40,378 nt of DNA from an uncultured Holdemanella sp. (GCF_934772795.1 NZ_CAKVMR010000013.1:1-40378), one strand, 5' to 3'; counted from the stretch's first letter, positions 7,530 to 15,845 are shown. The notes: generated from the sequence alone by a model not told the origin. Numbers and translations are program-made.

Positions 7530-8156
7530 ATGGAAACAATACTTTTTGATTTAGATGATACATTAATTGAATCGATGCACGTATGGGAAGATGCCATCAT
7601 TTATTTATTTAAAAAGATGGATTTGGATATGAGTATGGAAGAGGCCCGTCAAATCTTTTTTACAATGAAATTTTCAGAGGTTTTAACATACATCAAAGAA
7701 AGATTTCATACTAAACAAGATGAGGCTTGGATGTTTAATGAAGTAAATGAAGATATCATGAATCAATATGCGTATCATATTGAGGCAAAGAAGGGTGCTT
7801 TGGATTTTATTAAAAAGTGTGCTTCAAAAAATAAAAAAATGGCTGTATTAACATCCAATACAAGAGTATTGTCTGAAAAAGTACTAGATCGACTTGGAAT
7901 GTTGGAATATATGGAAAATGTATATTCTGCGGATGAATTAAAGATGTCAAAAAGAGAAGTGGATATCTATGAGTATGTATTGAAAGATTTAAATACAACT
8001 GCAGAAAGTGCAATTGTATTTGAGGATTCGATGTATGCGATTAATACAGCTCGATCATTAAATATTGAGTGTATTGGTTTAGTAAATCCAAACAATCAAA
8101 AGGTGTTTGAAGAAAACCATGTAAAAACAATCGTTGATTTTACAGAATTGTGTTAA
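7530..8156 (+). CDS. HAD-superfamily phosphatase (subclass IA)
   Basis: A 208-residue cytosolic hydrolase with motif I FDLDDTLIES, motif II TSNT, and the motif IV segment IVFEDSMYAI. A helical cap between motifs I and II places it with beta-phosphoglucomutase/phosphoglycolate phosphatase-like proteins; the substrate is unknown. AGGTGA precedes the ATG by 5 nt. It sits between tRNA-Arg(CCG) and the truncated tRNA-Arg(CCT), and is the last gene that looks chromosomal before the ICE. Confidence 0.85.
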   Translation: METILFDLDDTLIESMHVWEDAIIYLFKKMDLDMSMEEARQIFFTMKFSEVLTYIKERFHTKQDEAWMFNEVNEDIMNQYAYHIEAKKGALDFIKKCASKNKKMAVLTSNTRVLSEKVLDRLGMLEYMENVYSADELKMSKREVDIYEYVLKDLNTTAESAIVFEDSMYAINTARSLNIECIGLVNPNNQKVFEENHVKTIVDFTELC

Positions 8157-8167
8157 AATCATGATGT

Positions 8168-8207
8168 GTCCCAGTAGCTCAGTTGGATAGAGCATTCGCC
8201 TCCTAAG
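8168..8207 (+). pseudogene. Truncated tRNA-Arg (CCT), probable ICE attachment site
   Basis: The first 40 nt form a normal tRNA 5' half: GTCCCAG, the D-arm GTAGCTCAGTTGGATAGAGC, and the anticodon stem/loop TTCGC-CTCCTAA ending in G. The expected GCGAA, T-arm (GGTTCGA) and CTGGGAC acceptor 3' strand are absent from the following bases. The break lies just 3' of the anticodon, a known crossover position for tyrosine integrases. I read it as the chromosomal tRNA-Arg split by insertion of the ICE, with the 3' half expected at the unseen right end. Simple decay is the alternative. Confidence 0.75.
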
Positions 8208-8253
8208 AGTTAAAAGTGAATGGCTAGAACTGTAAAAATTGAATAGAAAATAT

Positions 8254-8329
8254 GCCTCCGTAGCTCAGTGGATAGAGCGTCGGTTTCCTAAACCGCAGGT
8301 CGAAGGTTCGACTCCTTTCGGGGGCACCA
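8254..8329 (+). tRNA. tRNA-Arg (anticodon CCT), possibly carried by the ICE
   Basis: A complete tRNA with acceptor GCCTCCG/CGGGGGC (one G-U pair), D-arm TAGCTCAGTGGATAGAGC, anticodon loop TTCCTAA (anticodon CCT, codon AGG), T-arm GGTTCGACTCC and encoded CCA. The first pair of the anticodon stem is a T-C mismatch. It starts 46 bp after the truncated tRNA with the same anticodon but differs from it in acceptor and stem sequence, so it is not a duplicate. If the ICE begins at 8208, the element supplies this copy. Confidence 0.93.
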
Positions 8330-8377
8330 TTTATTTATTAAACAAAGGGTTTTCAATACTTTGTAACCCATGTAACT

Positions 8378-8412
8378 AAGCGATAGAGTCTGTTGATTTT
8401 GTCGCTTTTTTC
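8378..8412 (+). terminator. Terminator after tRNA-Arg(CCT)
   Basis: AAGCGAT (8378-8384) pairs with GTCGCTT (8401-8407) around a 16-nt loop, followed by a run of T. It would end the tRNA transcript and insulate the ICE genes. Confidence 0.6.
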
Positions 8413-8586
8413 TTATCGGAAATTGGATGAATTTTACTGGTTTCTCAGAAAATAGAAAATAGCTTGATTCAAATATTTTGACTGCTTCCAGCTAATAAAA
8501 GTAGGCTCTCAGCTAATGTGCATCTTTTAAGAACACTTGATGAGTGGCCAAACATAAGAGTATTAGAAATATAAAACAAGACAATA

Positions 8587-8645
8587 TGAACAAACTCCTT
8601 TTACATAGCCAGGAAATCCTGGTATATGAGAAAGGAGTTTTTATT
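8587..8645 (+). promoter_or_regulatory. Hairpin that covers the parA ribosome binding site
   Basis: AAACTCCTTT (8592-8601) is an exact inverted repeat of AAAGGAGTTT (8631-8640), which contains the parA Shine-Dalgarno. A smaller inner hairpin, CCAGG/CCTGG at 8609-8622, lies inside. A short reading frame starts at an ATG at 8587, runs through the hairpin and is in frame with parA. Translation of this leader could open the hairpin, or the stem plus TTTTTATT could act as an attenuator. The structure is seen; the role is inferred. Confidence 0.55.
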
Positions 8646-9464
8646 ATGCCAAAATGTAAAGTAATCGCAGTCACAAATCAAAAAGGTGGTGTCGGCAAAA
8701 CTACAACTACAGAGAATGTGGCCATTGGTTTGGCTCGAAATGGATGCAATGTATTGATTGTGGATTTTGATCCTCAGGGCGATCTTACAAGCTGTCTTGG
8801 ATGGAAAAACAATGATTCATTGGAACATTCTGTTTCATCTATGCTTGATGATTATATCAACGACAATGATATTAATTATGAATCGTTAATATTACATCAT
8901 GAAGAACATGTGGATTTAATTCCGGCAAACATTGAATTAGCTGATTTTGAAATGCGTTTAGTAAGTGTGATCAACAGAGAACAGACTTTAAGTAATTGTA
9001 TTGAGCCATTGAGAAATCAATATGATTACATCTTTATTGATTGTCCACCATCTTTAGGAATGTTAACTGTAAATGCTTTATCAGCTGCTGATGAAGTACT
9101 GATACCAGTACAGACGCAGTATCTTCCAGCAAAAGGAATGACTAAATTATTACAGACAGTTGGAAAAGTTCAACGTAAGATTAATAGTAATCTAAAAATC
9201 ACCGGTATTGTGATGACGCTTGCGGATTTAAACACGAATCTAACAAAGAGTACGATTGAAACGATTCGAGAAAGTTTCGGAAAGAATATTCGTGTGTTTG
9301 ATACAATCATTCCAAAAGCAACGAAAGCGAGTGAAGCAAGTATTTCCGGTAAGAGTATCTATGCGTATGCCAAAGACTCTAAAGTAGCTTTAGCTTATGC
9401 AAATCTTACAAAGGAATTAATCAACAATCAAAAAGTAAAGTACAAAGAAGAATTAAATAGATAG
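8646..9464 (+). CDS. parA: ParA-family partition ATPase
   Basis: A deviant Walker-type ATPase that would act with ParB (10000-10980) to segregate or stabilise the element, probably in its circular state. The start MPKCKVIAVTNQKGGVGKTTTTENVAIGLA contains the deviant Walker A motif KGGVGKTTT; Walker A' (VLIVDFDPQGDLT) and Walker B (YIFIDCPPSLGMLT) follow. AAAGGAG 8 nt upstream supports the ATG at 8646 rather than in-frame starts at 8544 or 8587. It leads an operon with ssb, the zinc-ribbon gene and parB. Confidence 0.93.
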   Translation: MPKCKVIAVTNQKGGVGKTTTTENVAIGLARNGCNVLIVDFDPQGDLTSCLGWKNNDSLEHSVSSMLDDYINDNDINYESLILHHEEHVDLIPANIELADFEMRLVSVINREQTLSNCIEPLRNQYDYIFIDCPPSLGMLTVNALSAADEVLIPVQTQYLPAKGMTKLLQTVGKVQRKINSNLKITGIVMTLADLNTNLTKSTIETIRESFGKNIRVFDTIIPKATKASEASISGKSIYAYAKDSKVALAYANLTKELINNQKVKYKEELNR

Positions 9465-9476
9465 GAGAAAAAGAAA

Positions 9477-9782
9477 ATGACAAACAATTATGTTTTATTG
9501 AATGGAAAACTCTCAAGAGATATTGAAGTTTCTAAAAATGATAAGGGCAATTCTTTTGTGAAGTTTTGTTTAATCTGTACAAGGGACGGTAATAGTTCGT
9601 ATTCGGATTACGTTAACTGTATCGCATTTGGAGAAATTGCGAATGCCATCTGTAGAAAAGGAGAAAAGGATACAGCTTATCACATTGAAGGAAATATCCG
9701 AACAAACTCATATGAGAAAAATGGTAAAAAGAATTATTCCACAAATGTGGTCGTAGAATCTTTTAGATTGCTGGATGCCTAG
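9477..9782 (+). CDS. ssb: Single-stranded DNA-binding protein (short)
   Basis: A 101-residue OB-fold protein beginning MTNNYVLLNGKLSRDIEV, with SDYVNCIAFGEIANAICRKGEK matching the SSB core and VVVESFRLLD its end. It lacks the acidic C-terminal tail (DDDIPF type) of chromosomal SSB, as is common for mobile-element SSBs. It would coat single-stranded DNA during conjugal transfer. AGGAG at 9463-9467 supports the start. Its stop overlaps the next gene by 8 bp. Confidence 0.85.
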   Translation: MTNNYVLLNGKLSRDIEVSKNDKGNSFVKFCLICTRDGNSSYSDYVNCIAFGEIANAICRKGEKDTAYHIEGNIRTNSYEKNGKKNYSTNVVVESFRLLDA

Positions 9783-9984
9783 AATCAAACGATGTCCATT
9801 TTGTCATTCAACTGCCCATGTAGTAATTGATTGGAACAGTAAAAGAATCAATGGATATTATGGTCAGTATGTTATCTGTACGTTATGCTCTAAAAGAACG
9901 AAAACTGAGCCAACATCAGATCAAGCGATTGAAGAATGGAATCATCATGTATTAAAAAAGAATATACAACTCACTTTATTTTAA
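9775..9984 (+). CDS. Small zinc-ribbon protein, Lar-like
   Basis: A 69-residue protein with two knuckles, CPFC near the N-terminus and CTLC about 28 residues later, and the ending QAIEEWNHHV seen in the Lar/restriction-alleviation-like family (RCPFCG...A...WN). It overlaps ssb by 8 bp, so translation is probably coupled. Lar-type proteins can modulate type I restriction, which would suit an element entering new hosts, but similarity is only at motif level and the role is not certain. Confidence 0.7.
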   Translation: MPRIKRCPFCHSTAHVVIDWNSKRINGYYGQYVICTLCSKRTKTEPTSDQAIEEWNHHVLKKNIQLTLF

Positions 9985-9999
9985 AAGGAGGTGGCAAAC

Positions 10000-10980
10000 T
10001 TGCCAAAATTAGACTTAGGATTGCCAAGCTATGACTCCTTATTTTCTACAGAAGAAGAAAGACAGGAAGCCAATACCGAAAAGGTAATGACAATCCCTAT
10101 AAACAAAATTAAAGATTTTGAAGGACACCCATTTCATGTAACTATGGATGAAGATATGGCGAAGTTGATTGATTCAATCAAAGAAAACGATATGCTGATG
10201 CCTGCACTTGTACGACCTAAACCAGATGGAACTTATGAAATGATATCTGGTCACAGGCGTAGATTTGCCATGTCACAGCTAGGAAAAACCGAAATGAATG
10301 TTATCATACGAGATTTGGATGATGACCAGGCAACGATTCTGATGGTTGATTCAAATATTCAACGTGAAAACATTTATCCCAGCGAAAGAGGTTATGCCTA
10401 TAAGATGCGCTTAGAAGCCATGAAACATCAAGGTAAAAAAGTGGATATTAATGTTGATGATGTTCATGTTGAATATGATAAGCCAACTTCGGCCCAACTT
10501 GGGCCGAAGTTAACAGGAACAAGAACTAATGAGATACTTGCTGAACAATTAGGCATAAGTAAGAATCAGATAAAACGATTTATTCGTTTAACCTATCTTG
10601 TTGAACCATTGCAGGAAATGGTTGATGGACGTAATGAGAATGAGATAAAAATTGCATTTAATCCCGCTGTTGAATTGTCATATTTAACGGAATCAGAACA
10701 ATTTGATTTGGTGAATGCGATTATTGAAAATCAAAGGACTCCATCATTAGCTCAATGTCAGGAATTCAAGAGATTAAGCCATGATGGTGAGCTTACTGCA
10801 GACTTTATTGAAGATACGCTTTCTGAGGAAAAACCAAATCAAAGAGAAAAGCTATCTTTTCAAATGAAGGAAATTGATAAATATTTTCCCAAGGACTTTA
10901 CACCAGGCAAAAAGAAGGATTTGATGATCCACTTGCTGGAAAGCTGGGCAAAGAAAAGATCACGCGAACAAGAGCGATAA
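10000..10980 (+). CDS. parB: ParB-family partition protein
   Basis: The ParB/Spo0J N-terminal domain is seen as IPINKIKDFEGHPFHV, ENDMLMPALVRPKPDG and the SGHRRRFAM motif. A helix-turn-helix segment (TRTNEILAEQLGISKNQIKRFIRLTYL) lies near the middle. It should bind a parS-like site and act with ParA. The TTG at 10000 is preferred because AGGAGG (9986-9991) sits 8 nt upstream; the GTG at 9991 overlaps the RBS. A 27-bp palindrome lies inside the gene (10485-10511). Confidence 0.88.
   Translation: MPKLDLGLPSYDSLFSTEEERQEANTEKVMTIPINKIKDFEGHPFHVTMDEDMAKLIDSIKENDMLMPALVRPKPDGTYEMISGHRRRFAMSQLGKTEMNVIIRDLDDDQATILMVDSNIQRENIYPSERGYAYKMRLEAMKHQGKKVDINVDDVHVEYDKPTSAQLGPKLTGTRTNEILAEQLGISKNQIKRFIRLTYLVEPLQEMVDGRNENEIKIAFNPAVELSYLTESEQFDLVNAIIENQRTPSLAQCQEFKRLSHDGELTADFIEDTLSEEKPNQREKLSFQMKEIDKYFPKDFTPGKKKDLMIHLLESWAKKRSREQER
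10485..10511. repeat. 27-bp near-perfect palindrome inside parB
   Basis: Two exact 13-bp arms, AACTTCGGCCCAA and TTGGGCCGAAGTT, flank a single central C. The GC-rich core stands out from the AT-rich gene. It encodes a linker between the ParB N-terminal domain and the HTH. It could be a parS-like binding site, an mRNA hairpin or a chance coding palindrome. Confidence 0.7.
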
Positions 10981-11240
10981 TTGAATGTAGAAATTGCTTT
11001 GTTCGTACTTGTGATTGTTCCAAACTGTTGGAGGGGCAGTTTGTCTTTGCGTGGTGAGGTGTGACTTTTACCTCCCCTAAAACCCCTCCTACCTACCGAA
11101 AGAATCTTATTACCTACCGAAAAAGAAAAAATGTTTGTTATATAGATAGAATTAATATTTGTATGTTGGTAAATAAAATTTATATTGAGTATTTTTAAAT
11201 AAAGAGATGTTATTAAGAAATACAAATGGAGGTAAATCAA
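10981..11240. other. Intergenic region with short direct and inverted repeats
   Basis: TACCTACCGAAA occurs twice, at 11091-11102 and 11112-11123, with a 21-bp period (two helical turns). Upstream, GGAGGGG (11030-11036) is mirrored by CCCCTCC (11084-11090), giving a potential large hairpin. The repeats could bind ParB or a replication/relaxosome factor. No convincing gene lies here. Confidence 0.45.
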
Positions 11241-11924
11241 ATGAAGAAGTTAATTATTTCTGTGATTAGTACTGTGATGATGATTGGAGCAGGAGCAGCA
11301 ATTAGATCAGATCAAGATATTTCTGTTCCTACAGTGGAAAAGCCTTCTAAGGAAACAACGAGTGTTGAAAAGAAGAAATTTAAAGTTAATAAACATGAAG
11401 ATATTGACAAAAAGGAATCAAAAACAAATGAAATTCAGGTTAAGGAAGAAAATACAGCTAATAAATGTGATTCAAAAAAAGAGAGCGTTTCTTCTGGCAC
11501 AAAAAAACAAGATGCTCAAAGTAATGATACTTCAAAGAGTAATGTGAAATCTGATACAAAAGTAATTGATTCTAGCAATAACAATTCTTCTACTACGAAT
11601 GATTCAGTACAACAAACCACCTCAAAAGAAGAAACTGTTGTTGAACCAGCACCTGCACCAGAAACAGTGCAACCAAGTTATGCATGTCCAGGAGGAGTTA
11701 ATCAAAATGTTTCCTGTGATGTGATTTTAGATAGTAACTTCTATTATGCAACGTATGGTTCGATGTCTGAAGCAGAATCAGCAGGGGAATACTATATGAA
11801 TGATGTGATGTATATTGGAAATGCTGAGGTAACAAATTATTCAGTACAGCCTGTATATCGGAATGATCATAGTATTGCCTATTATGGATTGAACCTTTGG
11901 AGCAATGGAAGTTTAATTCAGTAA
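11241..11924 (+). CDS. Secreted or membrane-tethered Ser/Thr/Lys-rich protein
   Basis: A 227-residue protein of unknown function. The N-terminal MKKLIISVISTVMMIGAGAAI is a signal peptide or single membrane anchor. Residues about 25-145 are low-complexity, rich in Ser, Thr, Lys, Glu and Asn, like a wall-spanning linker. A compact C-terminal domain of about 80 residues (CPGGVNQNVSCDVILDSNFY onward) has two cysteines and many aromatics. GGAGG 9 nt upstream supports the ATG at 11241. It precedes the adhesin/sortase genes and may function at the surface during mating. Confidence 0.65.
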   Translation: MKKLIISVISTVMMIGAGAAIRSDQDISVPTVEKPSKETTSVEKKKFKVNKHEDIDKKESKTNEIQVKEENTANKCDSKKESVSSGTKKQDAQSNDTSKSNVKSDTKVIDSSNNNSSTTNDSVQQTTSKEETVVEPAPAPETVQPSYACPGGVNQNVSCDVILDSNFYYATYGSMSEAESAGEYYMNDVMYIGNAEVTNYSVQPVYRNDHSIAYYGLNLWSNGSLIQ

Positions 11925-11959
11925 GGATGTGATAAATGATAATTGGATAAATACTTTGG

Positions 11960-11981
11960 CGAGAGAAATCTCGTTTTTTTT
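11960..11981 (+). terminator. Rho-independent terminator
   Basis: CGAGA/TCTCG with a GAAA tetraloop is followed by eight T residues, between the secreted protein and the adhesin gene. Confidence 0.85.
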
Positions 11982-12013
11982 GTTGCAACAACCTAAAGGA
12001 AAGGAAAAAGAAT

Positions 12014-15000
12014 ATGAAAAACATATTGAAGAAAGGTAGTAAATTCTTTCTAACAGCATTAGTTATTCTCAATTCATTGATGAATACTCTACCGGTACAT
12101 GCTGAAGAAACGACTACAGATGAAAATGATTTAGATACGATTGTAGAACTTGGAAATGCAGAAGATGTATTTCCGGATTTGATGCCTCAGTCTGATGGAA
12201 TCTCATTAACGGATACAACAGGAACAGGCAGTATTTATGCGATGATCCATATTGCCAATCAGTATGGATTTGATTATGTACAGCAATTGTATGTTGGGGA
12301 TAAGACAGTATTCTGTATTGAACCTATGCAGCTTTTTACAGAAGGCTTGGATTATCATCAGGATACTGCAAAATGGGATGAATTATCTGAACAAACTCGT
12401 CAGAATATCTGGGAAATCAACTATTACGGATTCAGTTATTCTGGTCATCAAACAGAAAAATACTATGTCGCAACTCAGGTTATGATTTGGCAGGCAGTGA
12501 CTGGAACATGGTATCAGCCTTACTATACAGATGGAACAACCGTTTATGATATTTCAAATGAGGTTGCAGTCATCAACAATTTACGTGCTCAGCCTCAAGG
12601 TAGACCTTCATTCAATAATCAAACAATCAAGATGGGATTGAATGCACCGGTAACATTGACGGATACAAAGGGTACTTTAGCAAACTATTCAATCACAAGC
12701 TCAAATGGAATTAGTGCTTCTGTAAATGGAAACAATCTTACAGTAGCTATCACATCTGAAAATTATGATAAGAGTATTACTTTTTCACGTAATTTTACAG
12801 CACGAGATGTAAATGTTATCTATGGATCAGGTGGATATCAAAGAGTTATTTATTTAGCATCGAGGCGAGATCCTTCTCCAAACTTCAATTTAAATTTCGA
12901 TTTGATGTATGCAGATATTGAAGTTGAAAAACAGGATTCTCAAACAGGTACTAAGACTCAAGGAGATGCTACTTTCAATGGAGCTACATTTGCGATTAAA
13001 GATACAAGTGGAAATGTACTTGAAACAATCACGACAAATGGATCAAAAGCTAAATCTAAAAAATATCCAGTGGGAACAACTTTAAATGTATGTGAGGTTA
13101 CTTCTCCTGAAGGATATTTAACTAACAGTTCTTGTAATACAGTAGAACTTAAATATTCAGGTGATAATACAACGAGTACATTCTCTACAACAGTTAAAGA
13201 TCAGGTTATTAAGGGTCGCATTGAGATTGCGAAAACGATTGATAAAGAGAAATATGGATTATTCCAAAGCAATGTTCAAAAGCCTGGTGAAGGATTTAAA
13301 TTTGATATTATTTTAAAATCGACAGGTAAAGTCGTATCAACATTGACTACGGATGAAGATGGTCGAGCTATTAGTGACTATCTTCCATATGGAACTTATA
13401 TCGTTAAAGAACACGAAACAGCTGGTTATGATATTTTAGAACCGTTTGAAGTGAAAATCGACAAAGATCAAAAGACATATTTCTATAACATCTACAATGA
13501 TACGATCAAAGCTGAATTGACTATCTATAAAACGGACAGTGAAACTGGAAAACGTATCCCAGCAGCTGGAGTAGAATTTAAAATCAAAGATGCAGATGGA
13601 AATTATGTAACACAAGAAGTAACATATCCTAAAAAATATACAACGGATGTATTTAAAACGGATGAAGATGGATCTGTACATTTGCCTTCTCCATTAAAGT
13701 ATGGTGAATATAAATTGGTGGAGCTCAAAGCGCCTCATGGTTATGTATTAAAGGATACAGAGATTCCTATCAATGTAGATGGTTCTAGTACAGAAATCTT
13801 TATGAATTTTGACAATAAAACACAAAAAGGCCAGGTCTATGTGGAAAAGAGTGGTGAAATGTTGTCAGGAGCAAAAGAATCTAAAACAGATTATGGAACT
13901 TTGTATACTCCAGAATACAAAGAAAAATATTTATCAGGTGTTACGTATGAAATTACAGCACGTGAAGATATTGTAACTCCAGAAGGAACTGTGTGGTTCC
14001 ACAAAGGAGATGTAGTTGATACATTTACAACAGGGGATGGTGTAACAACTTCAGCTTTACTTCAATTAGGTAAGTATTCTATTAAAGAAACAGCAACGCA
14101 AACTGGTTTTGTGTTAGATGGAAACACATATGACTTTGATATTGAATATGCTGGTCAGATGATTGATGTTGTTGAAATCAAACAATCTTATGTAAATGAA
14201 AGACAAAAATTAGATTTGCAGATTACTAAAACATTTGAAGATGAAGATAAGGATGCATATAAAGATGTTGTCTTTGGAGTATATTCTAAAAATGATATTA
14301 CTTTAAACGACAAAGTAATTATTCCTGCAGATGGATTGGTTGGAACATTAACGATTGATGAAGATGGTAAGAATATTGAACAGTTGGATCTTCCAACAGG
14401 CGAATACTATGTTAAGGAATTGGAAACAAATGTAGGCTTCAAATTGGATGAAGAAAAGCATGACTTTACTTTCGATTATGACGAAGATACAACTAAATCT
14501 ACTGTAACAGTTTCAATGAATCTTTATAATGAAAAACGCCGTTTAGAATTAGATGTCAATAAAGTGGATAAAGATCATCATGATCATTTCTTGAATGGAG
14601 CAATTTTTGAAGTATATGATAAGACAGCAGATGCTTATGTTACTACTTTAGCAAGTGGTCAATTGATGATTACTGGAGAAGAAAAAGATGAAGAGTATGA
14701 AATCTCTAAAAAAGAAGACTTCTCTAAAATTATCAAGACAGTAAAAACAGATGAAAACAAACAGATTGTTTTAGATATTGATGATGACATTTATTATTCA
14801 AGAAAAGTTGGAGATGACAAAGTAACAAAACATGTTGTAAAAGATGGAAAAGCAGTATTAGCGGATGCTATTTATGGACATGAATATGAGTTCAAAGAAA
14901 TTAAAGCACCTACTTCTTATCAGTTAGCTGATAAGTCTAAAGCTTATAAAGTAGAGGCAGATGAGGAAACTGATACAATTATTTATTATTTTGAAAATGC

Positions 15001-15031
15001 ACGTATCGTTGTTCCAAATACTGGGGTATAA
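12014..15031 (+). CDS. Large surface adhesin: thioester domain plus Cna-B/SpaA-like repeats
   Basis: A 1005-residue secreted protein. Residues 1-30 form a signal peptide ending VHA. A thioester domain follows, with the reactive Cys at C101 (VFCIEP) and its Gln partner at Q155 (ATQVMIWQ); such domains can bond covalently to host or cell-surface targets. From about residue 290 there are six or so SpaA/Cna-B-like repeats with the E-x-x-A/P-x-GY type ending (EHETAGYDIL, ELKAPHGYVL, EIKAPTSYQL), likely with isopeptide crosslinks. The protein ends VVPNTGV then stops: it has a VPNTG sorting motif but no membrane segment or charged tail. The sortase gene follows 5 bp later. It may help mating contact. 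Confidence 0.85.
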   Translation: MKNILKKGSKFFLTALVILNSLMNTLPVHAEETTTDENDLDTIVELGNAEDVFPDLMPQSDGISLTDTTGTGSIYAMIHIANQYGFDYVQQLYVGDKTVFCIEPMQLFTEGLDYHQDTAKWDELSEQTRQNIWEINYYGFSYSGHQTEKYYVATQVMIWQAVTGTWYQPYYTDGTTVYDISNEVAVINNLRAQPQGRPSFNNQTIKMGLNAPVTLTDTKGTLANYSITSSNGISASVNGNNLTVAITSENYDKSITFSRNFTARDVNVIYGSGGYQRVIYLASRRDPSPNFNLNFDLMYADIEVEKQDSQTGTKTQGDATFNGATFAIKDTSGNVLETITTNGSKAKSKKYPVGTTLNVCEVTSPEGYLTNSSCNTVELKYSGDNTTSTFSTTVKDQVIKGRIEIAKTIDKEKYGLFQSNVQKPGEGFKFDIILKSTGKVVSTLTTDEDGRAISDYLPYGTYIVKEHETAGYDILEPFEVKIDKDQKTYFYNIYNDTIKAELTIYKTDSETGKRIPAAGVEFKIKDADGNYVTQEVTYPKKYTTDVFKTDEDGSVHLPSPLKYGEYKLVELKAPHGYVLKDTEIPINVDGSSTEIFMNFDNKTQKGQVYVEKSGEMLSGAKESKTDYGTLYTPEYKEKYLSGVTYEITAREDIVTPEGTVWFHKGDVVDTFTTGDGVTTSALLQLGKYSIKETATQTGFVLDGNTYDFDIEYAGQMIDVVEIKQSYVNERQKLDLQITKTFEDEDKDAYKDVVFGVYSKNDITLNDKVIIPADGLVGTLTIDEDGKNIEQLDLPTGEYYVKELETNVGFKLDEEKHDFTFDYDEDTTKSTVTVSMNLYNEKRRLELDVNKVDKDHHDHFLNGAIFEVYDKTADAYVTTLASGQLMITGEEKDEEYEISKKEDFSKIIKTVKTDENKQIVLDIDDDIYYSRKVGDDKVTKHVVKDGKAVLADAIYGHEYEFKEIKAPTSYQLADKSKAYKVEADEETDTIIYYFENARIVVPNTGV

Positions 15032-15036
15032 ATAGT

Positions 15037-15786
15037 ATGAAATATAAAAGAATAAAAATAGCAGCTGCACTACTTGTAGTGGGATTGATTGGTGGAGTTA
15101 TCTACAATCAGGTTACTGCAAAGAAATCTTATGATTATTCGGATTATTATGTAGAAACAAAAACGACTAAAAAAGAATCAATTAAAGGAAATGAGAAAGC
15201 TTCTGAAAAGGAGCTTTCTTTATCTTTGTTGAAAAAAACAAATAAAGATGTTGTGGGTATTTTAGAATTTGATGATCGAATTATTTATGAGCCGATTGTA
15301 CAAGCCCCAAATAATGATTATTATGTTCGTAAGAATATCAACAAAGAATATGCCAATGCCGGAATACCATTTGTATCGGCAGATGGAAATATAGATTCAA
15401 AAAATGTTGTAATCTATGGCCATTCTAGTAAATGGGATAACATTATTTTTACACCTTTGATGAGTTATATAGATCAGAACTATTATAAAAAGCATGATAC
15501 GTTTAAGTTTATTACTGAAGATGAAACTAGAACATATCAAATATTTGGAGTAATGAATGTTGATTTAAATGACTTGAACGATTCTTTAGAATTCACACAA
15601 ACAGAATGGGATTCAACAAATTCATTTAATGCATTTATATCAGATTCCATTAATAGGGGATTGTATAAGACTGGTGTTTCAGTAAATAAAGATGATCGAT
15701 TAATGACTTTGGTTACTTGTGATACAAGAGGTAACAATAAGAGAATTGTAATTCTAGCTAAATTGGTTAATATAGCAAATGTTTAA
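15037..15786 (+). CDS. srtB: Class B sortase
   Basis: A 249-residue membrane-anchored transpeptidase. The N-terminal segment (residues 8-23) is a signal anchor. The catalytic triad is visible: H129 in VVIYGHSS, C228 in TLVTCD and R236 in NNKRIVI. The YGHSSKWDN and TLVTCDTRG context fits class B rather than class A. It lies 5 bp after the adhesin gene, with a weak RBS, suggesting translational coupling. Its likely job is anchoring or polymerising the adhesin whose C-terminus carries VPNTG. Confidence 0.9.
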   Translation: MKYKRIKIAAALLVVGLIGGVIYNQVTAKKSYDYSDYYVETKTTKKESIKGNEKASEKELSLSLLKKTNKDVVGILEFDDRIIYEPIVQAPNNDYYVRKNINKEYANAGIPFVSADGNIDSKNVVIYGHSSKWDNIIFTPLMSYIDQNYYKKHDTFKFITEDETRTYQIFGVMNVDLNDLNDSLEFTQTEWDSTNSFNAFISDSINRGLYKTGVSVNKDDRLMTLVTCDTRGNNKRIVILAKLVNIANV

Positions 15787-15845
15787 AAACTAAGGTGTAT
15801 GATATTATTTAGCTAGATAAATTAGAAGTTATGGAGGGAGTAAAT

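Noticed and set aside
8208..8253. Group I intron inside tRNA-Arg(CCT)
   Set aside because: The break is at a possible intron site, but only 46 bp follow before another full tRNA and no matching 3' exon is present.
8544..8645. N-terminal extension of ParA from an ATG at 8544
   Set aside because: ParA homologues start at the MPKCKVIAVTNQKGG segment, and the best RBS lies before 8646; the upstream frame is better explained as a leader.
15010..15060. Frameshift joining the adhesin to the sortase N-terminal helix as a lost membrane anchor
   Set aside because: The sortase needs that helix as its own signal anchor, and no single-base change seen here would produce a normal VPNTG-helix-charged tail.
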